Source: JABSOG01 sp041583135
GTDB taxonomy: Bacteria > Pseudomonadota > Gammaproteobacteria > Enterobacterales > Alteromonadaceae
Direction of reading: 5' to 3'
NCBI GenBank assembly: GCA_041583135.1
Contig: JBFHGJ010000138.1
Coordinates: forward strand, 1-13,219
Length of the DNA stretch: 13,219 nt
In this document: piece by piece, positions 1-6,927 of the stretch
Position numbering within the stretch: position 1 is the first letter of the stretch
Layout: each line of letters starts with the position of its first letter
Translations under genes and position numbers: made by a program
The notes under the pieces: model-generated
What the model saw: only the letters and a program-made list of their open reading frames with translations
What the model was told of the DNA's origin: nothing
Database searches by the model: none

Positions 1-150
1 CACCTACCCAAAGGACTCACCACCTCGCCATGGAAGGCAATGTATACCTATCTCGTATGTATTTCCATTCCATAGTGCCAACGTTTTTCAGCCATCAAGC
101 CTCAATTTCCATCAGCAAAGCGGCCATCAATGCCAAGTTTCTCTCAAATC
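1..150. other. Window edge, no supported gene
   Basis: I see no convincing gene here. Forward frame 3 has a 41-codon ORF from the ATG at 30 to a stop at 153-155, and frame 2 is open from the window edge to about 186. Neither has a well-placed Shine-Dalgarno or a recognisable protein. A 15-codon minus-strand ORF starting near 94 is also unsupported. The stretch is best read as upstream sequence of the RNA gene that follows. Confidence 0.4.
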
Positions 151-166
151 TGTGACGCCGCTCACA
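151..166. promoter_or_regulatory. CRP-like palindrome, distal
   Basis: TGTGACGCCGCTCACA matches TGTGA-N6-TCACA exactly in both half-sites, the core of the cAMP-CRP consensus. Its centre (158.5) is about 73 bp upstream of the inferred RNA start. GacA/UvrY-type response regulators bind a longer inverted repeat (TGTNAG-N6-CTNACA, 18 bp); the 16-bp spacing here fits CRP better, but a LuxR-type response regulator cannot be excluded. Confidence 0.5.
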
Positions 167-182
167 ACTGCCCAAGGGGAAG

Positions 183-198
183 CGTGAGGTCGCTCACA
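183..198. promoter_or_regulatory. CRP-like palindrome, proximal
   Basis: CGTGAGGTCGCTCACA has one mismatch to TGTGA-N6-TCACA; a shorter perfect dyad, GTGAG-N4-CTCAC, lies inside it. The centre (190.5) is exactly 32 bp, about three helical turns, from the distal palindrome. It is near -41.5 relative to a start at about 232, the position of a class II activator. The binding protein is inferred. Confidence 0.45.
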
Positions 199-199
199 G

Positions 200-228
200 T
201 TTACCCGCCAACGATGACCTACCATAAA
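200..228 (+). promoter_or_regulatory. Candidate promoter of the CsrB-like RNA
   Basis: TTTACC at 200-205 and CATAAA at 223-228 are separated by 17 bp. Each matches the sigma70 consensus at four of six positions. This weak promoter abuts the proximal palindrome, as expected for an activator-dependent promoter. The start would be near 232-235. It is inferred from position and not certain. Confidence 0.35.
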
Positions 229-231
229 CAC

Positions 232-721
232 ATGGTCGCAGCACACCAATGCGACCGCCACACCGTCGATGGATAAGGCGGCTTCCGAGCCGGGTAGAAC
301 CGGTTATCGATGACTGTGCAAAAGGTCTTGCACACACCTGACAATGGCGTGTCAGTGTATGTTGCAGGTAGCAACCACATTGTCGATGGACTTATCGATG
401 TCAGTCAATGGAGATGACGCAATCCCGGCATTATGGAAGATGCCTGAGTATGCCAAGCACGGCCGTACTGCCGCATTTGGGGGAATGCTGCAATACCGTT
501 CACGGACGACTTGGAGCCTGACTCAAAGGAATGATCAGCGTATGCCAAGGAACGACTTGGATCCTGATTTAAGGGAGTAATTCAGGTTTGGCAAAGGATG
601 AGCCGGTTGGTCAAGGACTACACCAACTAAGGATAACCCACACAGCAGGAGCGCGTGGGGACCGCAGAGACACCAACGGGCAGCGACCACCGCGGCCGCC
701 GCCCAGTCTCTGCGGTTTTTT
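232..721 (+). ncRNA. csrB: CsrB-family CsrA-sequestering small RNA
   Basis: CsrB RNAs carry many GGA motifs, mostly in hairpin loops, that bind and titrate the translational regulator CsrA. Between 271 and 661 I count 16 GGA motifs (starting at 271, 388, 410, 435, 482, 504, 513, 528, 549, 559, 574, 596, 615, 631, 648 and 659). Several sit in visible hairpin loops: CGAT-GGACTT-ATCG near 384, GTCA-ATGGAGA-TGAC near 404, GGCAT-(TATGGAAG)-ATGCC near 427, TCA-AAGGAA-TGA near 523, an AGGGAG loop near 573 and GTTGGT-(CAAGGACTAC)-ACCAAC near 606. The gene ends in a strong intrinsic terminator at 662-721. No frame across it looks like protein. At about 490 nt it is longer than the roughly 370-nt E. 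coli CsrB. The 5' end is inferred, and the first 150 nt are GGA-poor. The symbol rests on architecture, not on a covariance-model match. Confidence 0.8.
662..721 (+). terminator. Intrinsic terminator of the CsrB-like RNA
   Basis: A perfect 10-bp stem, CCGCAGAGAC (662-671) with GTCTCTGCGG (706-715), is followed directly by six T residues (716-721). The 34-nt loop is GC-rich and can form an inner stem (GGGC at 678-681 with GCCC at 701-704). Confidence 0.9.
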
Positions 722-813
722 CTGTTGGTCAAAGAAAACAGCAGCAGCATTTGAAATTGACAGTCAAAAGCATGACAATCACATACGCCCTATCCAACCG
801 CACAAGGCCATCA

Positions 814-1194
814 ATGCAACCTTTGCAGCTATTCATCAAGCGACTCACTTTGATTTTGTTACCCATGGTAGTCAGTGGATGCGCCTTTGCTCCGCGCAAT
901 GCAGTCGAACAGCCCTATGCCAATCAATGCAACATGTCTAGCAAAATGATGACCCTCGACCAACCAAGGGCGACCGTCGCTCTCGGCTGCAAAAAAACCA
1001 TGAATCAGGCTGAATTGATGAGCTGCTTGCTAGTGGCAGGCGTAATAGTGCCGGCAGGCAGCTTCATTGTCTCGGGCAGTATTGTACTTATCAACAACAC
1101 CTTCCATTGGTTGGAATATCAAGCCCGTTGCCACAATCGTTCGGCAGAACAAAACAGCAATATCGGTCAGGAAAAGACAGTACAAGACAAGTGA
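814..1194 (+). CDS. Small membrane-anchored lipoprotein, function unknown
   Basis: A 126-residue protein. The N-terminus has two basic residues (KR, 9-10), a hydrophobic stretch and a lipobox, VVSGC, with the lipidated cysteine at residue 23, so the mature protein should be anchored in an envelope membrane. Residues about 68-94 form a second hydrophobic, glycine/serine-rich segment (VAGVIVPAG then VSGSIVLIN), followed by HWLEYQ. Four cysteines besides the lipidated one (39, 59, 71, 106) could form disulfides. I chose the ATG at 814 because it starts directly before the signal sequence; the in-frame ATG at 772 would add 14 polar residues and lacks a Shine-Dalgarno. An AAGG at 804-807 is the only weak ribosome site. 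The gene starts about 90 bp after the RNA terminator and ends 45 bp before the AraC-type regulator, so it may share a transcript with it. I do not recognise a characterised family. Confidence 0.7.
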   Translation: MQPLQLFIKRLTLILLPMVVSGCAFAPRNAVEQPYANQCNMSSKMMTLDQPRATVALGCKKTMNQAELMSCLLVAGVIVPAGSFIVSGSIVLINNTFHWLEYQARCHNRSAEQNSNIGQEKTVQDK

Positions 1195-1239
1195 CAATAG
1201 ATCCAGCCAACCCAGTACGAGTATACGCTTAAGAAACCA

Positions 1240-2106
1240 ATGGAACCATTTAAAGCTGTCACCGACTATATCGAACAACATCTCGATGAAGCACTGCCGC
1301 TTGAAACGCTGGCCAAGATAGGTTGCCTATCGAAATATCATTTTCATCGGCAGTTCCGTGCCAATTTCGGCATGGCGGTGTTTCAGTACGTTCAGCTTAG
1401 AAAGCTCAAACGATCAGCCATGCAGTTGTCGTTTCGTCAACCGTTGAAGGTGATAGACATCGCGCTGATGGCGGGGTTTTCAAGTCCTGAGGCGTTTAGC
1501 CGCGCCTTTAAAAAAATGTTTGGTCAAACCCCATTGGATTTTCGCAAAGCGCCCGACTGGGCACGTTGGCGCACGACCTACCCATTAACAACACAACAGG
1601 AGCCGAATGCCATGCAACACAACCAACAGGTCAATATTGTCACCATCGAACCCATTCAAGTGGCCGCCTATGAACACCAAGGCCCACCACATTTGGTCAT
1701 GGCCAGCGTCCGCCACTTTATCGAATGGCGCAAACTCAACGCCCTTAGCCCCAAGCGCAGCAATACCTACAATATTTTTTACCATGACCCCAATGAAGTC
1801 CCGGCCGCAGATTACCGCATGGACATTTGCGCTCAAATCAACGCTCCAGTCGCTACCAATGACCACAGCGTCGTCAACAAAATCATTGCTGGTGGTCGCT
1901 ATGCGGTTTTGCGTCACGTCGGAGCCGATGAGGGCTTGGCCCATAGTATTGACTGGCTTTACCGCCAATGGCTGCAATCAAGTGACGAACAGTTACGTGA
2001 CACCCCGTTATTTATCCATCGCGTCAAGCTGTTCCCCGATGTCCTCGAACATGAAATGATCTGCGATATCTATCTGCCGTTGACACCAAAAAGATTTGAG
2101 CGTTGA
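1240..2106 (+). CDS. AraC-family regulator with GyrI-like effector domain
   Basis: A 288-residue transcriptional regulator of the Rob/SoxS-like subgroup. Residues about 5-104 form the double helix-turn-helix AraC domain: the first helices around LETLAKIGCLSKYHFHRQFR, the second around VIDIALMAGFSSPEAFSRAF, ending in the typical FKKMFGQTPLDFR. Residues about 130-282 are a GyrI-like (SbmC-type) effector domain, with VAAYEHQGP near the start, YNIFYHDPNEVP and MDICAQI in the middle and IAGGRYAVLRH at 215-226. In this family the domain binds small hydrophobic or cationic ligands and the regulator often controls stress or drug-response genes. The start at 1240 begins exactly at the AraC domain; its ribosome site is weak. 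The gene lies 45 bp after the lipoprotein gene on the same strand. Its stop codon overlaps the -35 element of the next gene's promoter. Target genes and ligand are unknown. Confidence 0.9.
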   Translation: MEPFKAVTDYIEQHLDEALPLETLAKIGCLSKYHFHRQFRANFGMAVFQYVQLRKLKRSAMQLSFRQPLKVIDIALMAGFSSPEAFSRAFKKMFGQTPLDFRKAPDWARWRTTYPLTTQQEPNAMQHNQQVNIVTIEPIQVAAYEHQGPPHLVMASVRHFIEWRKLNALSPKRSNTYNIFYHDPNEVPAADYRMDICAQINAPVATNDHSVVNKIIAGGRYAVLRHVGADEGLAHSIDWLYRQWLQSSDEQLRDTPLFIHRVKLFPDVLEHEMICDIYLPLTPKRFER

Positions 2107-2132
2107 CACTTTTCTATCAAATTGACTATAAT
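2103..2132 (+). promoter_or_regulatory. Consensus sigma70 promoter of the small secreted protein
   Basis: TTGACA (2103-2108) and TATAAT (2127-2132) are both perfect consensus hexamers, 18 bp apart. The -35 hexamer overlaps the TGA stop of the AraC-type regulator (2104-2106). Transcription should start near 2139, giving a leader of about 72 nt before the ATG at 2211. Confidence 0.8.
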
Positions 2133-2210
2133 CTCGTCAAGGCGCACTGTGATTTTCTCATATTGCGTTAAATCTTGATGCTCATTTTAAAGTACCCAAG
2201 GAATATTTAG

Positions 2211-2558
2211 ATGTTGAAAAAAATCGCAATAACGTTCGCGGCTATCGCGGCAACTATGATGTGTGCCGGTGCACAAGCTAAGGTTTGGAACTATGCCGAA
2301 GTCTTAATTGTTGGCAACAGCTTTGGCGGCGGCAGCTATATTCGCCTCAATAGTATCAACTCTGAGGATTACAGCTTTAGCAATAAATTGTTTAAGATCT
2401 CAGAGGAAAACAGAACCATTGCCATGGCCATTTCAATGGCCGCAGCCACCAGCAATCGCCAGATCTTCATTGAATCGAATATCGATGCCCTTGACGGTTC
2501 GCAAACACCTACCATTTACTCGATTTACCTGACCAAAGAGTTGGTTACCAGCAACTAA
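2211..2558 (+). CDS. Small secreted protein, function unknown
   Basis: A 115-residue protein with a clear Sec signal peptide: basic KK at 3-4, a hydrophobic alanine-rich core and a likely cut after AQA at residue 23. The mature part of about 92 residues has alternating hydrophobic stretches (AEVLIVG, SYIRL, QIFIE, TIYSIYL) around one helix-like segment (IAMAISMAAAT, 70-80), suggesting a small beta-rich fold. It has no cysteine in the mature part and no membrane segment, so it should be periplasmic or exported. The Shine-Dalgarno AAGGA (2198-2202) sits 8 nt before the ATG. It has its own consensus promoter and a probable terminator after it, so it is likely an abundant monocistronic product. 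It loosely resembles small secreted proteins seen in many gammaproteobacteria, but I cannot assign a family. Confidence 0.75.
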   Translation: MLKKIAITFAAIAATMMCAGAQAKVWNYAEVLIVGNSFGGGSYIRLNSINSEDYSFSNKLFKISEENRTIAMAISMAAATSNRQIFIESNIDALDGSQTPTIYSIYLTKELVTSN

Positions 2559-2582
2559 GAGCATCAACCAAATGCCATAGAG

Positions 2583-2617
2583 AAAACGCAGGCCAATAGT
2601 CTGTGTTTTAATGGTTT
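2583..2617. terminator. Probable bidirectional terminator
   Basis: AAAACGCAG (2583-2591) pairs with CTGTGTTTT (2601-2609), with one G-U pair, around a 9-nt loop. The A/T-rich arms give a T-run on either strand. It lies between two convergent genes and overlaps the stop codon of the minus-strand GGDEF-EAL gene, so it could serve both. Confidence 0.5.
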
Positions 2618-5600
2618 TTTGATTGACCAAAGCGCTCGAACAGGATCTGTGCAGGCATCGGCTTGGCAAAATAATACCCCTGCACAAAATCGCATTGATG
2701 GGCTTGTAAAAAGGCCAACTGCTGCTGCGTTTCCACCCCTTCTGCCAACACCTTGAGATCAAGCTCGTGAGCCATTGAACAAATGGCGCGAATGATCGCT
2801 TGGTCGTTGCTATCAGTTTCGATGTCCAAAACAAAGCTCCGATCAATCTTAATCACATCTGCCGGAAAGCTTTTCAAGTAACTCAGAGAAGAATAACCCG
2901 TGCCAAAATCGTCAATCGCAAAACTGATATTACTCTGTCGCAATTTATCGATGATCCCCACCGTTTCGTTCACATCTTCAATCAACACACTTTCAGTCAA
3001 TTCCAATTGCAATAGATGATGTGGCAAAGCAGAGTCGGCCAACGCTTGATCTAGATTTTCAAGCAAGACCTTAGAGTGGTGAAACTGACTGGCAGAGATA
3101 TTTATCGCCATTTTTACTGTTGGAAAGCCATTATCAATCAAACGCTTGAATTCATGACAGGCACGCTTTATAACCCAATTGCCAATATCGATGATCAGCG
3201 CCGATTCCTCAGCAATGGGAATAAACTCCACCGGAGAGATAAAACCACCGTCACCGTCAGGCCAACGGATCAGCGCCTCGACGCCGGATAAATTGCCGTT
3301 GCGAATATCGAACTGCGGTTGGTAATACAACAGAAATGCATCTTGCTTGAGAGCCTGCTCTATGCGCATTTCCATTTGCAACCGCTGCTGCGCCTTGACG
3401 TTTAGAAACTCCTCAAAGAACTGGAAGTTGTTCTTACCCTTTTCTTTGGCGTGATACATGGCCAAATCGGCATGCTTCATCAGCGTTGCCGCATCCTCAC
3501 CATCATCAGGATAAAGACTGACGCCGATACTGGTGGTGATCGTCAGCTCCCTGCCTTCAAGCTTGGCTTTGCGATTGAGGCGGTGCAAGATATCCGTCGC
3601 CACATGCACCACATCATTGTTGTCGATAACATCATTGATCAAAATACTAAACTCATCACCACCAAGACGCGCCACAGTGTCCATCTCTCGCACCGAAGCA
3701 CTGAGCTGCTTGGCCACATGCTTGAGCAACACATCGCCAAAGTCATGCCCCCAAGAATCATTGATCAGCTTAAAGTTGTCCAAATCAAGATAGAATACCG
3801 CCAGTTTCACCTGATGACGTTTGGCTGCAACAATGGCCTGATGGAACCTGTCCTGATAAAGACGGCGATTGGGCAATCCGGTCAACGCATCAAAATAGGC
3901 CAGTTGGCTGATGGTTTCATGGGCATTATGCAGGTCGGTATTATCCTCTGCGGTCCAAACAATATGGGTGATCCGCCCCTTGGCGTTGACAATCGGAGAC
4001 ACCGATTGCAATGCCCAATAGGCTTGTCCGTCTTTGGCGATACTTTCCACTTCACCATGCCAATCTCGCCCGGTCAATACGGCATCACGACACTCACTCA
4101 ACAATCTTGCGGTGGTCGGAAGACGCGGAAAAGCACTCATGTTCTTGCCCAGCATTTCCGCTTCAGTAAAACCGGTCAGTTCAGTGTAATAAGGGTTGAT
4201 ATACTCAATATTGCCATCGATGTCGGTGATCAGAATGGCCGACTTACTTTGCTCTATTGCCAGCGACAACTGGCGCAGCTTTGCCTCCAGCGCGATACGT
4301 TTTTCTTCTGCCTGAATAAAGGCCACAACACTGGAAATATCATCACTCAGGCTCGACAGTAATTCCAAGGTTTGCGGATCAAAAGCATCGACCTGAGCGG
4401 CATAAATCACAAACACCCCGACACATTGATGCTGCTGAACGACAGGTACGGCAGCTATTGACTTAAGCCCGCATACCAGCGCGGCATTGCGCCACGGCGC
4501 GAAGCTCAAATCATGCTCAATGTCATTAACAAAAGCCACCTGTGCCGACTTAATAGCCAGCCCGACCGGCCCTTTAGACAAAGGCGAATCATCCATTTTG
4601 ACCACCAGTTGATCAAGGTAATTATGCTCATCCCCTCTTGAGCTGACCGGTACCACAGTATCACCCTCTTTCATTCCTATCCACGCCATCTTAAAACCGC
4701 CATGGTCAACGGCAATATGACAGACGGCGTCCAGCAGATCTTGCTTGGTCTTACTAGAGATGATCGCTTTATTGGTCAACCGCAACACCGTGTATAGACG
4801 ATTGGCGGTATGGTAATTAAGCTGCGCTTCGGTCACTGCGGTGACATCACGACAAATATGCAACAACACATCATCACGGCCATAGTAGTTAATCGCCGAT
4901 AGACTCACCTCAAACCAACGATCAACATGTTGCACCTCGCACGGCAGACCGACTTCGCCGAGTTTGATTTGACGGCAGATAGGACAATCGCCACTCGCTA
5001 CCTCCGGGTTGTGAAAATATTCATGGACATGAATGGCCTGAGCGCTCATGCCAGCGCCGACAATTGCCTTCGCCGCAGAATTGACATGCATCACGGTACC
5101 ATCGCGTGCCACCACGGCAATAGCGTCCGGTAGCGCATTGAACGTATCGTTACTGATAGATAAAGACTTAAACGGTTGGGTGAGCGTGCTCTCCACCAAC
5201 GCGACATAGATAAGCCAGAACGACAACAGCTTGAGCATATGACCGATAGTTAAGGTCGTTACACTGTAATCACTGATAAGGGTAAAGACCAATTCTGCGG
5301 CGATAGTAAGGCTGATAGAAGCGATCAACAGGCGTACAATCGAAGGATAAAACCACTTCCGAACTCGCCAAATTCGCCAAATTGCAAATATCAGTACCGC
5401 CATAACGACAAATTCGCCGACAATCTTTATGTCGCTCTGACCCGCCTCCATGGTAAACAGCGTCGGAAAAAGGCCACTAAACGTCGCCATCAGCACAGCG
5501 ATAAATACCCCACCAAATAGCGCAAACAACAAGTGACGGGCAACGGCGCGAGCAACAAACCAAGTAAAACTGGCCAGAACCAGACACTCAAGCAACCTTG

Positions 5601-5916
5601 CCAACAGCCAAAAGTCTACCGACAACTCATCATTGCTGGGGCTAAATACGTTGAGCGGCGGATATGAAAGGGCATGGCATAAATCCAACATCCCCACCCA
5701 AAAATAGCCGCAACCTAAATACATCAAATAGTGAGACTGAGAAAACGGATAGGTATTAAAAGCCACCACAAAGGCCAACACCGCCACAAAAATAGCACCG
5801 CCTTCTACCAGCGTATGAAACAGCGCAAAGTTTTGATATGCCAAAGGCAGCAAGAACAGAAAAAAGACTAAAGGAAGTCGCCAATCAAGCCTAGCGTTGA
5901 AGCTTTCCAGATACAT
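2608..5916 (-). CDS. MASE3-PAS-GAF-PAS-GGDEF-EAL c-di-GMP enzyme
   Basis: A 1102-residue inner-membrane protein that should make and/or degrade cyclic di-GMP. Domain order: MASE3-like membrane sensor (about 8-245, roughly seven hydrophobic segments); PAS (253-365) with a CPIC pair at 311-314 and C326; GAF (385-535); PAS (545-660); GGDEF (673-835); EAL (845-1095). The GGDEF motif is intact at 752-756 and is preceded by an RxxD inhibitory site (R743-D746), so the cyclase looks active and feedback-controlled. EAL residues also look intact: E880 of EAL, N939, E975, D1002/D1003, K1023, E1059, E1062 and Q1079. Both activities are therefore possible, and which dominates cannot be read from sequence. 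It is encoded alone, with no operon partner. It is not CsrD, whose GGDEF/EAL motifs are degenerate and whose N-terminus differs. Its promoter is unclear; AGTATA at 5948-5953 gives a TATACT -10-like hexamer on this strand without a good -35. Confidence 0.95.
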   Translation of the reverse strand: MYLESFNARLDWRLPLVFFLFLLPLAYQNFALFHTLVEGGAIFVAVLAFVVAFNTYPFSQSHYLMYLGCGYFWVGMLDLCHALSYPPLNVFSPSNDELSVDFWLLARLLECLVLASFTWFVARAVARHLLFALFGGVFIAVLMATFSGLFPTLFTMEAGQSDIKIVGEFVVMAVLIFAIWRIWRVRKWFYPSIVRLLIASISLTIAAELVFTLISDYSVTTLTIGHMLKLLSFWLIYVALVESTLTQPFKSLSISNDTFNALPDAIAVVARDGTVMHVNSAAKAIVGAGMSAQAIHVHEYFHNPEVASGDCPICRQIKLGEVGLPCEVQHVDRWFEVSLSAINYYGRDDVLLHICRDVTAVTEAQLNYHTANRLYTVLRLTNKAIISSKTKQDLLDAVCHIAVDHGGFKMAWIGMKEGDTVVPVSSRGDEHNYLDQLVVKMDDSPLSKGPVGLAIKSAQVAFVNDIEHDLSFAPWRNAALVCGLKSIAAVPVVQQHQCVGVFVIYAAQVDAFDPQTLELLSSLSDDISSVVAFIQAEEKRIALEAKLRQLSLAIEQSKSAILITDIDGNIEYINPYYTELTGFTEAEMLGKNMSAFPRLPTTARLLSECRDAVLTGRDWHGEVESIAKDGQAYWALQSVSPIVNAKGRITHIVWTAEDNTDLHNAHETISQLAYFDALTGLPNRRLYQDRFHQAIVAAKRHQVKLAVFYLDLDNFKLINDSWGHDFGDVLLKHVAKQLSASVREMDTVARLGGDEFSILINDVIDNNDVVHVATDILHRLNRKAKLEGRELTITTSIGVSLYPDDGEDAATLMKHADLAMYHAKEKGKNNFQFFEEFLNVKAQQRLQMEMRIEQALKQDAFLLYYQPQFDIRNGNLSGVEALIRWPDGDGGFISPVEFIPIAEESALIIDIGNWVIKRACHEFKRLIDNGFPTVKMAINISASQFHHSKVLLENLDQALADSALPHHLLQLELTESVLIEDVNETVGIIDKLRQSNISFAIDDFGTGYSSLSYLKSFPADVIKIDRSFVLDIETDSNDQAIIRAICSMAHELDLKVLAEGVETQQQLAFLQAHQCDFVQGYYFAKPMPAQILFERFGQSKNH

Positions 5917-6082
5917 AAATCAACCATACCGACGTCGATAACACTCAAGTATAGAAGTAACCTGTCAGATAGGCGAATGCCCAAACTAAATCAATAGCTT
6001 CAAAGAGATTTCAGGCGCTAAGCACTTAAGCTTGATGGGCAGATATGCGCGGCCTAGGGGACTATCCTACAAACATTACGCC

Positions 6083-6096
6083 GTATATCCCTATAC
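6083..6096. repeat. Palindromic repeat copy 1
   Basis: GTATA-TCCC-TATAC: 5-bp arms around TCCC. The 12-bp core TATATCCCTATA recurs exactly 98 bp away. The outermost pair is G-C here and A-T in the other copy, so pairing is kept while sequence differs. Confidence 0.6.
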
Positions 6097-6180
6097 ATCG
6101 AATGCGAATGTTCTCGGCTTTGGCATCCTGCGTCGCTCTACCTCCTAAATCCATTTAGTCGCCGACAACCTAGACATACC

Positions 6181-6194
6181 ATATATCCCTATAT
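6181..6194. repeat. Palindromic repeat copy 2
   Basis: ATATA-TCCC-TATAT, the same core and orientation as the copy at 6083-6096. It lies directly beside the ompW terminator, just beyond its T-run. Confidence 0.6.
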
Positions 6195-6196
6195 AT

Positions 6197-6216
6197 AAAA
6201 AAGGCCCCGAAGGGCC
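6197..6216 (-). terminator. Intrinsic terminator of ompW
   Basis: Read on the minus strand: GGCCC-TTCG-GGGCC followed by six T residues. It has a 5-bp GC stem with a stable TTCG tetraloop, located 24 bp after the ompW stop codon. Confidence 0.9.
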
Positions 6217-6239
6217 ATAACATCAGATGGGATAGTTGC

Positions 6240-6887
6240 TTAGAACGTGGTACTAAAGCCTAACATGTAAACCACCGGGTCGATTTGAACATCAACTGAA
6301 GCCGCTTTGGTGCCGTTGACAATCACATCACCTGTAGTGTCGATATCGGCGTAGTAAATGTTACCGCTGAAGTTCCAGTCTTTGCTGATTGGCACATCAA
6401 AACCAAATTTGAACGCAAGACCGGTAGATGAACTTAAATCCAAGTCAGTCGTATTTGCACCCAGGGCAGAGGTCAATGCGCTAGAAGTCTGAGTATCGAA
6501 AAAGACCGTGTGATTCAAACCAACACCAACGTGGTACTTAGTTTTGTCGCCCCATTGATAAATGGCGCTCACAGTCGGTGGTAATTGCTTGGTTTTACCA
6601 ATGTTAAGGCCTTTTAATGCGCCGGTACCGTCGATGCTGTGGCTAAACGGTGAAGCCGCCAAGACTTCAAGACCCCAATGGCTATCGAACATGTAAGTCA
6701 AGCTCAAACCCAAACCGGTAGCAGAATCCACTGCTACGCCATCGTTGCCCAGTACGGCACCGCTGTCGTCGTTAGGGTTTACATTGGCAACACTGGCTCG
6801 CAACAACCATGAACCTTGCTCTTGAGCCATAGCTGGCGTAGCAACACTGGCTAATACAGTCAACGCTAAAAGTGTCTTTTTCATCAT
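6240..6887 (-). CDS. ompW: OmpW-family outer membrane protein
   Basis: A 215-residue eight-stranded beta-barrel porin of the OmpW family, which in other bacteria forms a narrow hydrophobic channel in the outer membrane and responds to oxygen, osmolarity and carbon source. The signal peptide covers residues 1-21 (KK, hydrophobic core, cut after AMA). The mature protein starts with the family's strand-1 pattern (WLLRASVANVNPND), and has LSLTYMFDSHWGLEVLAASPF (about 61-81), KQLPPTVSAIYQW (100-112) and a C-terminal phenylalanine (STTF) recognised by the BAM machinery. The ATG at 6887 was chosen because GAAAGG lies 7 nt upstream of it; an in-frame TTG at 6902 would overlap that ribosome site. It has its own terminator and is divergent from the UspE-like gene. 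A proximal FNR-like box with a correctly placed -10 implies anaerobic control, as reported for E. coli ompW. Confidence 0.93.
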   Translation of the reverse strand: MMKKTLLALTVLASVATPAMAQEQGSWLLRASVANVNPNDDSGAVLGNDGVAVDSATGLGLSLTYMFDSHWGLEVLAASPFSHSIDGTGALKGLNIGKTKQLPPTVSAIYQWGDKTKYHVGVGLNHTVFFDTQTSSALTSALGANTTDLDLSSSTGLAFKFGFDVPISKDWNFSGNIYYADIDTTGDVIVNGTKAASVDVQIDPVVYMLGFSTTF

Positions 6888-6927
6888 CGTCAAACCTTTC
6901 AATAAAAGCGAAATTTAAGTTGCAGGC

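Larger units (their letters stand above)
5917..6196. other. Intergenic spacer with duplicated palindromes
   Basis: No gene is visible in about 280 bp between the start of the GGDEF-EAL gene and the ompW terminator. The stretch must hold the promoter of the former (a TATACT hexamer on the minus strand at 5948-5953, with no good -35). Its other structure is the duplicated TATATCCCTATA motif (separate entries), a perfect dyad CTAAAT-CC-ATTTAG at 6145-6158 and GTCG-C-CGAC at 6158-6166. It may be a dispersed intergenic repeat or a small RNA locus; I cannot tell. Confidence 0.5.

Noticed and set aside
30..155. 41-codon + strand ORF at the window start
   Set aside because: Its only possible ribosome site is 13 nt away, it ends inside the CRP-like site and has no recognisable features.
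655..813. Upstream extension of the lipoprotein ORF from an ATG at 655
   Set aside because: It would start inside the RNA terminator and put 53 polar residues before the signal sequence; the ATG at 814 gives a normal lipoprotein.
344..941. Overlapping ORFs of 78 and 117 codons on the + strand
   Set aside because: They run through the hairpins and terminator of the CsrB-like RNA, have no ribosome sites, and their composition does not look like protein.
1585..1977. 130-codon minus-strand ORF
   Set aside because: It is a shadow of the GyrI-like domain of the AraC-type regulator.
3451..4362. 303-codon + strand ORF
   Set aside because: It is entirely antisense to the GAF-to-GGDEF part of the large minus-strand gene, whose domains are unmistakable.
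2608..5916. Identity as CsrD, the GGDEF-EAL protein controlling CsrB decay
   Set aside because: CsrD has degenerate catalytic motifs and a different N-terminus; here MASE3 is present and both motifs are intact.
6888..6902. TTG start five codons upstream for ompW
   Set aside because: It overlaps the GAAAGG ribosome site that serves the ATG at 6887.
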